DNA of 64,000 nt from RGIG8748 sp045606045 (GCA_045606045.1 JAZURE010000024.1:17979-81978), one strand, 5' to 3'. Positions 16,949 to 26,813 are shown, counted from the stretch's first letter. Notes: generated by a model not told the origin, from the letters alone. Numbers and translations are program-made.

Positions 16949-18010
16949 TTAAAAAATTTGCTCTGCTTTTCCGCCCTCTACATAAAAATAGCTTCCCTTA
17001 CCGTCATCCGACAGATTACGGTCAGTGCAGGTTATTATAACCTGCCTGCCCTCTATATTGTGAGTAAAATATTCTCTGCGCTTTTCGTCAAGCTCGCTTA
17101 GTACATCATCTAATAGGAGCACAGGCTCTTCGCCTGTTATATTTTTTATAATCTCGCACTCGGCAAGCTTTATTTTAAGTACAGCAGAGCGCATCTGCCC
17201 CTGAGAGCCGTATTTACGAAGAGATTTTCCGTTTAAAATCACATCGAAATCATCTCTGTGAGGTCCTGTCATGGTAATGCCCTTTTCTAAATCTCTTTCC
17301 AAAGATTCTTCGAGCTTTTTTATAAAATAATCTTTATCTGTAAAATTTTCTTTAATGCAAGGTGAATAAATTACAGAAAGCTCTTCATTTTCTGTTTTAT
17401 AGAGCGAGACATACTCATTTATCTTTTCCAGAGCTTCCTGTCTGTACTTACTGATTACCACCCCGTAGGAAGCTAACTTTTCGTTCCATACATCTATGGT
17501 AGAGAGCATCTTTCTGTTTTTTATGATGTTGTTTCTTTGCTTTAATACCTTATAATAATTTATAAGATAGCTAAAATAGTTTGGTTTAATCTGACTTATA
17601 AAAACATCAAGAAAGCTTCTCCTTACCCCAGGGCCGTCCTTTATAAGATTTAAGTGTTCGGGAGTAAATATCACCATATTGGCAATTCCTATTAACTCAC
17701 TAAGTTTTTCTAAGTTTACTCCGTTTAGCTTAACAGATTTTTTATCGGTAATATATATATCGGCAGTATTATCTCTTCCCATTGTTTCAAAATCAATTTT
17801 TATATGAGCGTAATCCTTGCCAAAGTTAATTACCTCTTTGTCGTGTGTACATCTGAATGATTTGCAGGTACAAAAATAATACAAGGCTTCTATTATATTT
17901 GTCTTTCCCTGTCCGTTAAAGCCGTAGAATACATTCTTTTTGGGATGAAGCTCTATTGCTTCTTTTTCATAGCTTCTGAAATTTTCAAGATATATTTTTT
18001 TAATTATCAT
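16949..18010 (-). CDS. recF: DNA replication and repair protein RecF
   Basis: 353 residues, SMC-like ABC ATPase. Walker A GFNGQGKTNIIEALYY (about 30-45), followed by CTCKSFR, and signature plus Walker B near the C-terminus: GSQGQMRSAVLKIKLAE (about 270-286) and LLLDDVLSELDEKRR (about 302-316). RecF helps load RecA onto gapped DNA together with RecO and RecR. Its start overlaps yaaA by 11 nt, with no clear ribosome binding site of its own, so translational coupling is likely. Confidence 0.96.
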   Translation of the reverse strand: MIIKKIYLENFRSYEKEAIELHPKKNVFYGFNGQGKTNIIEALYYFCTCKSFRCTHDKEVINFGKDYAHIKIDFETMGRDNTADIYITDKKSVKLNGVNLEKLSELIGIANMVIFTPEHLNLIKDGPGVRRSFLDVFISQIKPNYFSYLINYYKVLKQRNNIIKNRKMLSTIDVWNEKLASYGVVISKYRQEALEKINEYVSLYKTENEELSVIYSPCIKENFTDKDYFIKKLEESLERDLEKGITMTGPHRDDFDVILNGKSLRKYGSQGQMRSAVLKIKLAECEIIKNITGEEPVLLLDDVLSELDEKRREYFTHNIEGRQVIITCTDRNLSDDGKGSYFYVEGGKAEQIF

Positions 18011-18230
18011 GATTTTCTACTTTTAATACAAAGGAAGAATCCTCATAATTTATTTCTACAATATCGCCGTCATATATCTTCTTACCGCGTCTTTCTTCAA
18101 TACTTCCGTTTAATGAAACATAGCCGTTTGTAATAAGATACTTTGCATCAGCACCGTTTTCGGTAATGTTTGCAAATTTTAGTAGCTGGTCAAGCTTTAT
18201 AAATTCTGTGTTTATCTTTATTATTTCCAT
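18000..18230 (-). CDS. yaaA: S4-domain protein YaaA
   Basis: 76 residues made of one S4 RNA-binding fold (FIKLDQLLKFANITENGADAK), ending in an IVEINYEDSSFVLKV strand. It occupies the usual place between dnaN and recF. The B. subtilis counterpart is linked to ribosome large-subunit maturation. Spacing is 4 nt from dnaN, with an 11-nt overlap with recF. Confidence 0.92.
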   Translation of the reverse strand: MEIIKINTEFIKLDQLLKFANITENGADAKYLITNGYVSLNGSIEERRGKKIYDGDIVEINYEDSSFVLKVENHDN

Positions 18231-18234
18231 ATTA

Positions 18235-19341
18235 TCATCCCTTTAACCTTATGGGAAGCACCATGTACACGAAGCCCTCTCCCTCTGCAGGCTTAATTAC
18301 ACAAGGACTTTGCGCGGTGTTGAATTCAAATACCGCCTGCTCATTATCTATACTTTTTAATGTATCTGTAAGAAGCTTTGATGCCACGCCTATTCTAAGG
18401 TTTTCGCCGTGGTGCTCTATAGGCATATTTTCATCAAAGTTGCCTTTTTTGGAAATACATTCTATTCTTAAATTGTTTTCTTCTATATTTAAGATAATCG
18501 GAATTTTCGGGTCATCGTAATTTATGATGATTGACGCACGCTCTACCATATCAAGAAGGTTCTTTACATTAGTCTTCATAGTGATTGTGGAATTCTTAGG
18601 TATGAACTTTTCATAATCCATGAATTCACCCTCAAGAAGTCTGGAATTTACTATAAAGGTATCGAATTTAAACATTACGCTGTTTTCACATATGGTTATA
18701 TCCACAATTGTAGCATCGTCTTTTAATATTTTTAAAAGCTCGTTTAATGCTCTTCCCGGAACTACAAATGAAAGGTCTTCGTAGTCTGTTTCGGGTATAA
18801 TCTGATTTTTCAGAGCAAGTCTGTAGCCGTCTATGGATACGACCTTAAGATTGCTTTTTTCTATTTCAAACTTAGAGCCTGTGAGAATAGGTCTGCTTTC
18901 ATTGTTTGAAATAGCAAATATTGTGCTCTTTATTACATTCTTTAAGTCGGAAGAATAGATTTTGAAGCTGTCGCCTGTTTCAAGCTTCTTTATTTCGGGA
19001 TATCCCTCGCTGGATAAATAAAGAATGTTGAATTTTGTATTTAAGCAATTTATCTTGAGCTCGTTTTTGCCGTCTGTTTCTATTTCTACAGGACCATCGG
19101 GAAGCTTGCGTACTATGTCTGCAAAAATTCTTGCATCTACAATAAGACTTCCTTCTTCAAATATGTCTGCATCAAATATGCTTTCTATGGAAAGGTCTAA
19201 ATCGCTTCCACTCATTTTAATCATATCTTTTGCTTCTATTCTTATACCTTTTAGTATATCTATGGCACATGCGCTGTTTATAGCTTTGGAGACAATAGAA
19301 ATGGAATCCTGCAAAATTTTCTTTTCACATACAAACTTCAT
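18235..19341 (-). CDS. dnaN: DNA polymerase III beta subunit (sliding clamp)
   Basis: 368 residues in the standard three-domain arrangement. Typical features are the MKFVCEKKILQDSISIVSKA start, SSEGYPEIKK (about 108-117), SIDGYRLALK (about 174-183) and the clamp end CVIKPAEGEGFVYMVLPIRL. It forms the ring that tethers polymerase III to DNA. It follows dnaA after a 261-nt AT-rich gap that may carry its promoter. Confidence 0.97.
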   Translation of the reverse strand: MKFVCEKKILQDSISIVSKAINSACAIDILKGIRIEAKDMIKMSGSDLDLSIESIFDADIFEEGSLIVDARIFADIVRKLPDGPVEIETDGKNELKINCLNTKFNILYLSSEGYPEIKKLETGDSFKIYSSDLKNVIKSTIFAISNNESRPILTGSKFEIEKSNLKVVSIDGYRLALKNQIIPETDYEDLSFVVPGRALNELLKILKDDATIVDITICENSVMFKFDTFIVNSRLLEGEFMDYEKFIPKNSTITMKTNVKNLLDMVERASIIINYDDPKIPIILNIEENNLRIECISKKGNFDENMPIEHHGENLRIGVASKLLTDTLKSIDNEQAVFEFNTAQSPCVIKPAEGEGFVYMVLPIRLKG

Positions 19342-19602
19342 AAACTTTCATTCCTTTCTAATACATACAAAATAAATATATATATAATTTTAGTAGTAGC
19401 AGTAGGGGGTGTTGATATGTTGAAAACCCTTTTTTATAAGAATACTGCTAAGTTTAAAGCTGTTTATAATTTTTAAAAGTTATCCTTTTTAAAAGGGACA
19501 AATTGTGCATAAAATTTTTGTACACATTTTTAAAAAAAAATAATAAACATTTATATGTGCAAAACCATCTTAAAGCCTTGCGGTTGCTTACTTTGCGATA
19601 TG
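19342..19602. other. AT-rich dnaA-dnaN intergenic region
   Basis: 261 nt, no ORF, runs of A and T. Contains TGTTGATATGTTGAAAAC (near 19410) but no full-consensus DnaA box. Likely holds the dnaN promoter and leader on the minus strand. In other Firmicutes this gap can be part of oriC. I see no support for that beyond AT-richness. Confidence 0.4.
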
Positions 19603-20937
19603 TTAATTTCTTATGTTGTTTATGATGTTATCCACAAGGTTTTTCTTGGTGCGGTCCTCTTCCATATCCTTTTTGATTTTGTTTATACCGTGGATTATGG
19701 TTGAGTGGTCTTTTCCAAAGAAATCACCTATCTGAATAAGCGAGTAATTTGTGATTTCTTTCATTATATACATTGCTATCTGTCTCGGATATGCTACCTT
19801 TTGCGACCTTGTATGCGACAGAAGCTCGTTTTCTTTAAGATTGCAGTACTTTTCCACATTGTTTGCTATATATTCGAGTGTTATGGTCTTTTGTGTTTCT
19901 ATTTCGTAATCTCTCAAGACTTCTTTTGCAAGTTCTATTGTTACTTCTCTGTTCATAAGGTTGTGGTAGCTTTTAAGCATCTTTACCGCGCCCTCTAATT
20001 CTCTGATGTTTGAAGTAATATTTTCTGCAATGTATCTGTATATAGGGTCTGCAATTTCCACACCGATTCGGTCTGCCTTTTTCTTTAATATGGCAATACG
20101 GGTTTCAAAGTCGGGGGGACTTATTTCATGTATACCGCTGCATTCAAATCTTGTGCGAAGTCTTTCCTCTAAAGTGTATAATTCCTTGGGAGGACGGTCG
20201 CTTGTGATTACTATGTGCTTATTGTTCTGATACAGAGCGTTGAATGTATGGAAAAACTCCTCCTGAGTATTTTCCTTACCGCCTATAAACTGGATATCGT
20301 CTATTAAAAGAATGTCTACAGTTCTGTATTTATCGCGGAACTCTTGATTTTTGTCATCCTTAATGGAATTTACAAGGTCATTTGTAAACTGCTCGCTTGT
20401 GGTATAGAGAATTTTTGCCTCGGGTCTCTTCTGCAAAATGTCATGGCATATGGCATTCATAAGGTGAGTCTTTCCCAAACCTACTCCTCCGTGAAGAAAA
20501 AGAGGATTGTAGTCGCTTAATTTATCGTCTATTACGCACTGGCTTATATTTTTTGCTATAGCATGGGCAAGCTCATTGGATTTACCTGTAACAAAGGTGT
20601 TGAAGGTATATGCAGGGTTTAAGTGCATGCCTATATTTGCTTCATGCTTTAATATTATTGTTTTGCCTCTCCTTTCTATAGTGGTAAGGGGGGATTTAAC
20701 TATGATTTCCACATTAAATTCCTGTTTTTTTATAAGAAAGAGAGCTTCTTTGATTGAGGAAAGGTATCTTGCTTCTATTATACTCTTGCTGTAGTCGTAC
20801 GGAACAAGAAGAGTAATACTATCCACAGAGATATCCACAGGAATTATAGGGTCTATCCACGTGTTGAAGCTTGATTCCATCATATCTCTTTTTAGGATTT
20901 CCACAACGCCTTCCCAGGTTTCTACAAGGTTAGTCAT
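19603..20937 (-). CDS. dnaA: Chromosomal replication initiator DnaA
   Basis: 444 residues from the ATG at 20937. The reading frame is open further upstream, but MTNLVETWEGVVEILK is the normal N-terminus and AGGAG precedes it. Domains: I (about 1-90), AAA+ with Walker A GGVGLGKTHLMNAI (about 152-165), Walker B ILLIDDIQFIGGKENTQEE (about 211-229), sensor TSDRPPKELYTLEERLRTRF, and the C-terminal helix-turn-helix with DnaA signature IGDFFGKDHSTIIHGINKI (about 406-424). It initiates replication and is also a transcription factor. Boxes in its own leader suggest autoregulation. Confidence 0.97.
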   Translation of the reverse strand: MTNLVETWEGVVEILKRDMMESSFNTWIDPIIPVDISVDSITLLVPYDYSKSIIEARYLSSIKEALFLIKKQEFNVEIIVKSPLTTIERRGKTIILKHEANIGMHLNPAYTFNTFVTGKSNELAHAIAKNISQCVIDDKLSDYNPLFLHGGVGLGKTHLMNAICHDILQKRPEAKILYTTSEQFTNDLVNSIKDDKNQEFRDKYRTVDILLIDDIQFIGGKENTQEEFFHTFNALYQNNKHIVITSDRPPKELYTLEERLRTRFECSGIHEISPPDFETRIAILKKKADRIGVEIADPIYRYIAENITSNIRELEGAVKMLKSYHNLMNREVTIELAKEVLRDYEIETQKTITLEYIANNVEKYCNLKENELLSHTRSQKVAYPRQIAMYIMKEITNYSLIQIGDFFGKDHSTIIHGINKIKKDMEEDRTKKNLVDNIINNIRN

Positions 20938-20962
20938 TTTAAAAAAATCTCCTAAGTAAAAT

Positions 20963-20971
20963 TTATCCACA
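20963..20971 (+). promoter_or_regulatory. DnaA box in the dnaA leader
   Basis: Exact TTATCCACA. A second, weaker box, TTATCCATT, lies at 20998-21006, and TTGTTGATAA sits between them. Together with the AT-rich 21007-21110 stretch this is the best oriC candidate in the window. Confidence 0.65.
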
Positions 20972-21029
20972 TTGTTACATAAAATTGTTGATAAAGTTAT
21001 CCATTTAAAATGCATAGTTATATACACTA

Positions 21030-21058
21030 ATTATATCAAAAAAAAACGGATATTTCAA
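21030..21058 (-). promoter_or_regulatory. Promoter of dnaA
   Basis: On the minus strand TTGAAA (21058-21053), 17-nt spacer, TATAAT (21035-21030). The start site would be near 21022, giving a leader of about 85 nt that carries the DnaA boxes. Confidence 0.75.
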
Positions 21059-21112
21059 GAATAATTTAAAAAAAAGGCATTTTAAAACAGAAAAATTTTT
21101 TAAAAATAAGGG

Positions 21113-21138
21113 AACCGCGTATTTTAAAATACGCGGTT
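21113..21138 (-). terminator. Terminator after trmFO
   Basis: Perfect palindrome AACCGCGTATTTT/AAAATACGCGGTT, followed on the minus strand by CCCTTATTTTT. Ends the dprA-topA-trmFO transcript before the dnaA promoter. Confidence 0.7.
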
Positions 21139-21159
21139 TATAATCTAAAATTTTATGTT

Positions 21160-22467
21160 TTATAAAATTTGCGTCTTTATTTCCTCTGTTTTTTCGAGTG
21201 CACGCTGAGATATAAGGGCATTTTTTTCTTTTTTCTTTTTTACCCTCTGTGTAAGAGGCTCTATTATGCCGTAGGTTACATTCATCGGCTGAAAATTACC
21301 TACAGAACCCTCGCTTATATAATGCGCGAGTGCACCTGTTGCGGTATAGGATGTAAAATCCGTCATTGTTTTTCCCGTGATGTATTCTGCCATGTTTATA
21401 CCTGCCGCCATTCCCGAGGATGCGGATTCTACATAACCCTCTACGCCCGTTATCTGTCCTGCAAAGAAAATTTTTGGATTTTCTTTAAGCTGATAGTGGC
21501 AGTTTAAAAGCGATGGGGAATTTATAAATGTGTTTCTGTGCATCACACCGTAGCGTACAAACTGTGCGTTTTCGAGTCCTGGTATCATGGAGAACACTCT
21601 CTTTTGCTCGCCGAATTTAAGATGCGTCTGAAAACCTACTATATTATATAATGTGGCTTCCTTATTGTCCTGCCTTAATTGTACCACGGCATAGGGGAGA
21701 GTATTGTCCTTTAGCGGATTTTCCAGCCCCACGGGTTTGAGGGGTCCGAAAAGCAGGGTTTCCTTTCCGCGTTTTGCCATAGTTTCCACAGGCATACAGC
21801 CCTCAAATACGGTTTTATTATCCTCTCCGTGAAGCTCGGCAAGCTCAGCTGATACAAGAGCATTATAAAATGCTTCATATTCATCCTTTTCCATAGGGCA
21901 GTTTATATAATCTGCCGTTCCCTTGCCGTAGCGGGATGCCTTATAAGCTTTTGTCATATCTATGCTTTCGGCTGTAACTATGGGCGCTGCCGCATCGAAA
22001 AAGTGAAGATATCCCTCACCCAAAAGAGCGCGGATATTCTCGTAAAGGCTGTCCGAGGTAAGAGGTCCCGAGGCTACTATTGTGTATTCATCGGGGTTTA
22101 AGGTTTCGATTTCTTCATTTATTATTTCTATATTCTCATGGTTTGTTACCTTTTGGGTTACAAGCTTTGAAAAGGCAAATCTGTCTACCGCAAGCGCTCC
22201 GCCTGCAGGTACACGGGTAGCATCTGCGCACTCCATTACCACCGAGCCGAATCTTCTCATTTCCTCTTTCAAAAGTCCCACGGCATTTTCAAGTCCGTCG
22301 GCGCGCAGGGAATTTGAGCACACAAGCTCACAGAATGTGGGCAGATTGTGTGCAGGAGAATATTTTTGGGGCTTCATTTCATAAAGCTTAACTTTTATGC
22401 CCCTTTGTGCTAATTGCCAGGCGGCCTCGCATCCTGCGAGACCGGCCCCTATTACTTTAACTTCCAT
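21160..22467 (-). CDS. trmFO: Folate-dependent tRNA (uracil-54-C5)-methyltransferase TrmFO
   Basis: 435 residues. N-terminal FAD motif VIGAGLAGCEAAWQLAQRGI (about 4-23), then YSPAHNLPTFCELVCSNSLR (about 36-55) with the conserved cysteine and LVCSNSLR signature. GYVESASSGMAAGINMAEYI lies toward the C-terminus. It makes ribothymidine 54 in tRNA from methylenetetrahydrofolate and FADH2, and is related to MnmG. Its ATG overlaps the topA TAA by one base (TAATG), showing tight coupling. Confidence 0.96.
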   Translation of the reverse strand: MEVKVIGAGLAGCEAAWQLAQRGIKVKLYEMKPQKYSPAHNLPTFCELVCSNSLRADGLENAVGLLKEEMRRFGSVVMECADATRVPAGGALAVDRFAFSKLVTQKVTNHENIEIINEEIETLNPDEYTIVASGPLTSDSLYENIRALLGEGYLHFFDAAAPIVTAESIDMTKAYKASRYGKGTADYINCPMEKDEYEAFYNALVSAELAELHGEDNKTVFEGCMPVETMAKRGKETLLFGPLKPVGLENPLKDNTLPYAVVQLRQDNKEATLYNIVGFQTHLKFGEQKRVFSMIPGLENAQFVRYGVMHRNTFINSPSLLNCHYQLKENPKIFFAGQITGVEGYVESASSGMAAGINMAEYITGKTMTDFTSYTATGALAHYISEGSVGNFQPMNVTYGIIEPLTQRVKKKKEKNALISQRALEKTEEIKTQIL

Positions 22468-24524
22468 TATTTTTTTTCACCCTCGCATACAGGGCAATAT
22501 TTATTTTTGCCGCGTGTGGTTTTTTGAAATATCATAGAACCGCATTTGTCGCACTTGTCCTTGGTAGGTCTGTCCCAGGAGGTAAAATCACATTCGGGAT
22601 ACGAGGAGCATCCAAAGAATACTTTTCCTCTGCGCGATTTCTTCTCTATGAGCTCTTTGCCGCACTTAGGACAATCTATGCCAAGACCTGTGACTATGGC
22701 TTTGGTGTTTCTGCACTCGGGGAAGCCGGGGCAAGCTAAGAACTTACCGAATTTTCCGTGCTTATACACCATGAGTCTTCCGCACTTTTCACATTCTACA
22801 TCGGAAACCTCATCTTTTATTTCCACATTGCCTACCTTTTCTTCGGCTTCCTTTAAGATTTTTTCAAACGGGGTGTAGAAGCTCTCCATGAGGCTCTTCC
22901 ACTGTATTTTACCTTCTTCAACTTTATCGAGGTCTTCTTCCATATTGGCAGTAAAGCCTATATCCACTATGCTTTCAAAATGCTCGCACATGATTGTGTT
23001 TACAATCTTGCCAAGCTCTGTGGGCATGAGAGATTTTTTGCTTCTTACCACATAGCCTCTTGCGGTTATGGTGGTAATGATAGGAGCGTAGGTACTCGGT
23101 CTGCCTATTCCCTTTTCCTCCAGTACCTTTATAAGCGAAGCTTCGGTATAGCGCGCGGGAGGCTGGGTAAAGTGCTGCTCGCTCTCTATCTTATCGCAGG
23201 AGGGAGTATCGCCCTCTTTTAATTCGGGGAGCTTGGATATCTTCTTTTCCTCAATATCCTCGCTTTCGGTATACACAAGAGAGAAACCGGGGAAGATTAC
23301 CGTCTGTCCCGATGCTCTGAATGTGAAGCCTGCTGTTTCGAGGTCTACACTTACTGTGTCAAATATTGCATCTGCCATCTGGCTTGCTGTGAATCTGTCC
23401 CATATGATTTTGTATATCTTGTACTGGTCGGCAGTAAGCGAAGCCTTGATGCTCTCGGGTGTTATGTCGGGATATGTGGGTCTTATGGCTTCATGAGCAT
23501 CCTGTGCGCTCTTTTTGGTTTTGTATGCCTTTGCCTTTGCGGGCAGGTATTCCTTGCCAAAGGTATTTTCTATATATGCTCTCGCTTCGGCTACGGCATC
23601 ATCGGACACACGCAGGGAGTCTGTTCTCATGTAGGTAATAAGACCTATAAGTCCCTTGCCCTTTATATTGATACCCTCGTAGAGCTGCTGAGCCGCCTGC
23701 ATGGTACGCTGTGAGGTAAAGGAGAGCTTTCTTCCTGCCTCTTGCTGAAGAGTGGAGGTTATAAACGGGGGAGCGCTTACCTTCTTTTTGTTTGCTTTCT
23801 TTATTGATGTTACGGTAAATACACCGTCTTTTGTGCTTTCGAGGATTTTATCTGCATCTTCCTTTGAATGCAGTTCTATCTTGCGGTTTCCTTTGCCGTG
23901 GAAGGATGCTGTGAATTTCTTCTTGCCCGAGGTAAGATGGGCATCTATTGTCCAGTACTCCTTGGAATCGAAGTTTTCTATTTCTTCCTCTCTGTCGCAT
24001 ATGAGCTTTGTGGCAACAGACTGAACTCTGCCCGCACTAAGACCTTTGCGCACCTTTTTCCAGAGAAGAGGGCTTATCTTGTAGCCGACTATTCTGTCAA
24101 GTGTTCTTCTTGCCTGCTGGGCATCCACAAGTTTTTCGTCTATGGCTCTGGGTTCTTTAATACCCTGAGAAACTGCCTTTTTTGTAATCTCATTAAAGGT
24201 TACACGGCACTTGTCACCTTTGTCTATATCAAGCAGGTTTGCAAGATGCCAGCTTATTGCCTCTCCCTCACGGTCAGGGTCGGTTGCAAGATATACTTTT
24301 GAGGCATTTTTTGCTTCTTTTTTAAGGCTCTTTACAAGCTCGCCCTTTCCTCTTATGGTAATGTATTTGGGAGTAAAGCCGTTTTCCACATCTATGCCCA
24401 AATCACTTTTGGGAAGGTCTATAACATGACCCATACTCGCTACAACGCTGTAGCCCGAGCCTAAGTATTTTTTGATTGTGTTGGCTTTGGAGGGGGACTC
24501 CACTATGACTAATTTCTTTTTCAT
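22467..24524 (-). CDS. topA: DNA topoisomerase I
   Basis: 685 residues from the ATG at 24524. A GTG two codons upstream is possible but too close to AGGA. TOPRIM domain with LVIVESPSKANTIKKYLG and DPDREGEAISWHL (about 82-94). The active-site tyrosine lies in LITYMRTDS (about 295-303). Three C4 zinc-finger modules at the C-terminus (CEKCGRLM...C-C, CPKCGKEL...C-C, CDKCGSMI...C-C). It relaxes negative supercoils and so balances gyrase. It lies between dprA (20 nt away) and trmFO. Confidence 0.97.
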   Translation of the reverse strand: MKKKLVIVESPSKANTIKKYLGSGYSVVASMGHVIDLPKSDLGIDVENGFTPKYITIRGKGELVKSLKKEAKNASKVYLATDPDREGEAISWHLANLLDIDKGDKCRVTFNEITKKAVSQGIKEPRAIDEKLVDAQQARRTLDRIVGYKISPLLWKKVRKGLSAGRVQSVATKLICDREEEIENFDSKEYWTIDAHLTSGKKKFTASFHGKGNRKIELHSKEDADKILESTKDGVFTVTSIKKANKKKVSAPPFITSTLQQEAGRKLSFTSQRTMQAAQQLYEGINIKGKGLIGLITYMRTDSLRVSDDAVAEARAYIENTFGKEYLPAKAKAYKTKKSAQDAHEAIRPTYPDITPESIKASLTADQYKIYKIIWDRFTASQMADAIFDTVSVDLETAGFTFRASGQTVIFPGFSLVYTESEDIEEKKISKLPELKEGDTPSCDKIESEQHFTQPPARYTEASLIKVLEEKGIGRPSTYAPIITTITARGYVVRSKKSLMPTELGKIVNTIMCEHFESIVDIGFTANMEEDLDKVEEGKIQWKSLMESFYTPFEKILKEAEEKVGNVEIKDEVSDVECEKCGRLMVYKHGKFGKFLACPGFPECRNTKAIVTGLGIDCPKCGKELIEKKSRRGKVFFGCSSYPECDFTSWDRPTKDKCDKCGSMIFQKTTRGKNKYCPVCEGEKK

Positions 24525-24544
24525 ATTCACAATTCCTATCTTTT

Positions 24545-25636
24545 TTATATGTTTTTACTCTGACTATAATAACCGCCTGCAAGCTTTATTATCTTGCCCC
24601 TTATTTCCAGCATAAGAAGATGTGCGCTTACTGTACCCGCATCAAGGCAGGTCCTTTCGCATATCATGTCCTTATGTACCGCTTCTTCCCTTATTGCCAG
24701 GAGAATTTTCTCCTCGACTGTGAGTGAGGAATCGGGATTTGCAGGGGAGGGTATCCTCTCCAAATCATAGGCTATGCTGTAGAAATCCATTATATCTCTT
24801 GCGCTTGTAAGCATCTGCGCGCCGTCTTTTAAGAGGTAGTTTGTGCCTTTGGAGGATAATGTGTTTATATTGCCAGGTACGGCAAACACATCGCGGTTTT
24901 CCTCGGTAGCGCATCTTGCGGTTATAAGCGAACCGCTTTTTAAATCTGCTTCTACCACTATGGTAGCCTTGCACATGCCTGCTATTATGCGGTTGCGCTC
25001 GGGGAAGTGGTATTTTTCCGCCTTGGCGCCTAAGGGATATTCTGTAAGCACAGCTCCGTTTCTTAAAATTTTATCCGCAAGCGCAGTATTTATTCTGGGG
25101 TAGATATTATCAAGTCCGCTTCCTATCACCGCAACGGTAGGATGTCCGCCCGCGAGCGCACCCTCGTGGCACTTGGCATCTATGCCCATGGCAAGACCGC
25201 TTACCACGGTTATACCATTTTCACTAAGTTGCCTTGCAATGTTATATGCGGCGGTTCTTCCGTAGTTTGTAGCCTTTCTCATGCCTACCATGGCAACGCA
25301 CAGCGAAGAGTTGAAATCCATATAGCTTCCTCGGGCATAGAGTACCGCAGGCGGCTGATGGATTTTGCGGAGCATATCGGGATAGAGAGGGGAGTCTATG
25401 GATATAACCTTGGCAGAGAGCTTACTTAACTCTCTTTGCATATCTTTTGCTTCCGACAGGTCCTTTTTGGAAAGGGAATTTATATCTTCATCTGTAAGGA
25501 TATTTGCATCTTTTAATTCCGATACCGTGGCAGAATATATGCTTTCTATATCGCCGAGACTAGATAAAAGTTTAAGTTTCTTTGTTCGTGTAACACCGCT
25601 CAGCTGAAGCCAAAGCCACAGAAGCTCTCTTTCCAA
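24545..25636 (-). CDS. dprA: DNA-processing protein DprA
   Basis: 363 residues. The start is TTG at 25636 with GGAG 8 nt upstream; no ATG gives the family N-terminus. N-terminal SAM-like helices (about 1-70), Rossmann core with MVGMRKATNYGRTAAYNIA and VVSGLAMGIDAKCHEGAL (about 144-161), GSGLDNIYPR, and FPERNRIIAGM, then a C-terminal winged helix (about 300-363). It loads RecA on incoming single strands during transformation. First gene of the dprA-topA-trmFO group. Confidence 0.94.
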   Translation of the reverse strand: MERELLWLWLQLSGVTRTKKLKLLSSLGDIESIYSATVSELKDANILTDEDINSLSKKDLSEAKDMQRELSKLSAKVISIDSPLYPDMLRKIHQPPAVLYARGSYMDFNSSLCVAMVGMRKATNYGRTAAYNIARQLSENGITVVSGLAMGIDAKCHEGALAGGHPTVAVIGSGLDNIYPRINTALADKILRNGAVLTEYPLGAKAEKYHFPERNRIIAGMCKATIVVEADLKSGSLITARCATEENRDVFAVPGNINTLSSKGTNYLLKDGAQMLTSARDIMDFYSIAYDLERIPSPANPDSSLTVEEKILLAIREEAVHKDMICERTCLDAGTVSAHLLMLEIRGKIIKLAGGYYSQSKNI

Positions 25637-25751
25637 AATATCATCTCCAAAATTAAACTCTGTTTATTACATTACTATAAAGAAAGGAATTTGTAAAGAG
25701 TTTTTTTGAAAAAAGTTTAATATATAATGTAGAAAAAAGCTTTTTATAAAA

Positions 25752-25801
25752 GACATGGCTGTGTTTCCGGATAAGAAATTTGTCTGAAAACACAGCCGTT
25801 T
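25752..25801. terminator. Hairpin terminator downstream of the split deacetylase-like gene
   Basis: GGCTGTGTTT pairs with AAACACAGCC. A strong T-run follows on the plus strand and a weaker TCTTTTAT on the minus strand. It probably separates the minus-strand gene at 25808 from dprA. Confidence 0.6.
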
Positions 25802-25807
25802 TTTAAG

Positions 25808-26416
25808 TTATTGCAAATTCTCCGCTATTTCTTCTATAAAGAAATATTCATATCCTGCATCCGAAAGCGTCTTTGCTGCAGTGAGGAGCTTTTCCTCGGA
25901 ATCGCTCTGATATGCAAAATAGTCCGGATAAGAATACTGCTCGTGTGTGGCGTAGCCTATAAATTCATTTCCCAGATGTGGCTTGAAATCTTCTTCAATC
26001 TCATTTAAGGGAGTGAGATTAAGGCAGGATGCATAGCAGAATCTCTTGAAATAAATTCCCGTTTCTTCATCCTTGTAAGCTTTGAAGCCCGTAAGAATCG
26101 AGTCACATATTTCCGAAGATATATGATTGTATCCGCAGATGGAGTTATCTATTGCCTTGTCACGTGTGCCTCGGGAGAATACGCCTGTTTCTCTTTTGCG
26201 GTTATTAAGAAGTCTTTGTGAGTGACCGTAGGGGAGAGAGTTGGGGTATCCGTTGTATTCTTCTCTTGAACCGTAGGAAGCTCCCATAAGCTTTATTCCG
26301 CTGTCGTATATTGCTTGGCATCCCTCCTTGGATACGGGAAGCCAGTGTGTAAGCACCGCCTTTGCAAAGCTCTTTTCACCCGCAAAGCGCTCTACCTCGC
26401 CCGTTATTAAATCCAT
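25808..26416 (-). pseudogene. Deacetylase-like protein, C-terminal part
   Basis: 202 residues beginning MDLITGEVERFAGEKSF. It continues the 26416-26742 product: together they look like one glycoside hydrolase/deacetylase-superfamily protein of about 310 residues. Recognisable parts are THWLPVSKEGC, GASYGSREEYNG, ICGYNHIS and IGYATHEQYSYPDYFAYQ. Start and stop of the two halves overlap as TAATG, with no ribosome binding site for this half, so a frameshift in one ancestral gene is the simplest reading. Termination-reinitiation of two coupled chains is the alternative. Substrate unknown. Confidence 0.6.
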
Positions 26417-26742
26417 TACTTTTTAACATCGTCATAGTCTGCATTTACAAAGGGATAGTCGGGGAATTCCTGAAGAGAGTGGAAACCAAATCTGAGCCAG
26501 TCGGAATTTTCTTCCCATTCCTTTTTGTAGGTGTCAGGCATATCTTTTAAGGTAAATTCGTCCATACCGTAGTAGAAATCCAGACGGTAAAATAAATTAA
26601 GCTGAACTTTAAGTCCGTACATATCGTGCGCTTTTTTGAGAGCTTTTAAAAAGTGATGGTCAAATATGGACTTGGGCTTTTGCCTTGCGATATCCCTTAA
26701 GCACCATATAACATCATCAATAAAAAAGAAACATTTTTTCAT
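26416..26742 (-). pseudogene. Deacetylase-like protein, N-terminal part
   Basis: 108 residues starting MKKCFFFIDDVIWCLRDIAR, whose paired aspartates (FIDD) fit the metal-binding start of polysaccharide-deacetylase-like folds. It also holds KVQLNLFYRLDFYYGMDEFT and GFHSLQEFPDYPF. It ends at DYDDVKK just where the downstream ORF begins. GAGGAGG precedes ATG, and a minus-strand promoter TTGATT-16-TATAAT lies in the gap shared with the divergent AraC gene. Function unknown. Confidence 0.6.
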
Positions 26743-26813
26743 GTTAAAACCTCCTCGTGTTTTTCTTACATTATAGTTTTTTGCAGATAAAAATCAATAT
26801 CAAAAACAACATA

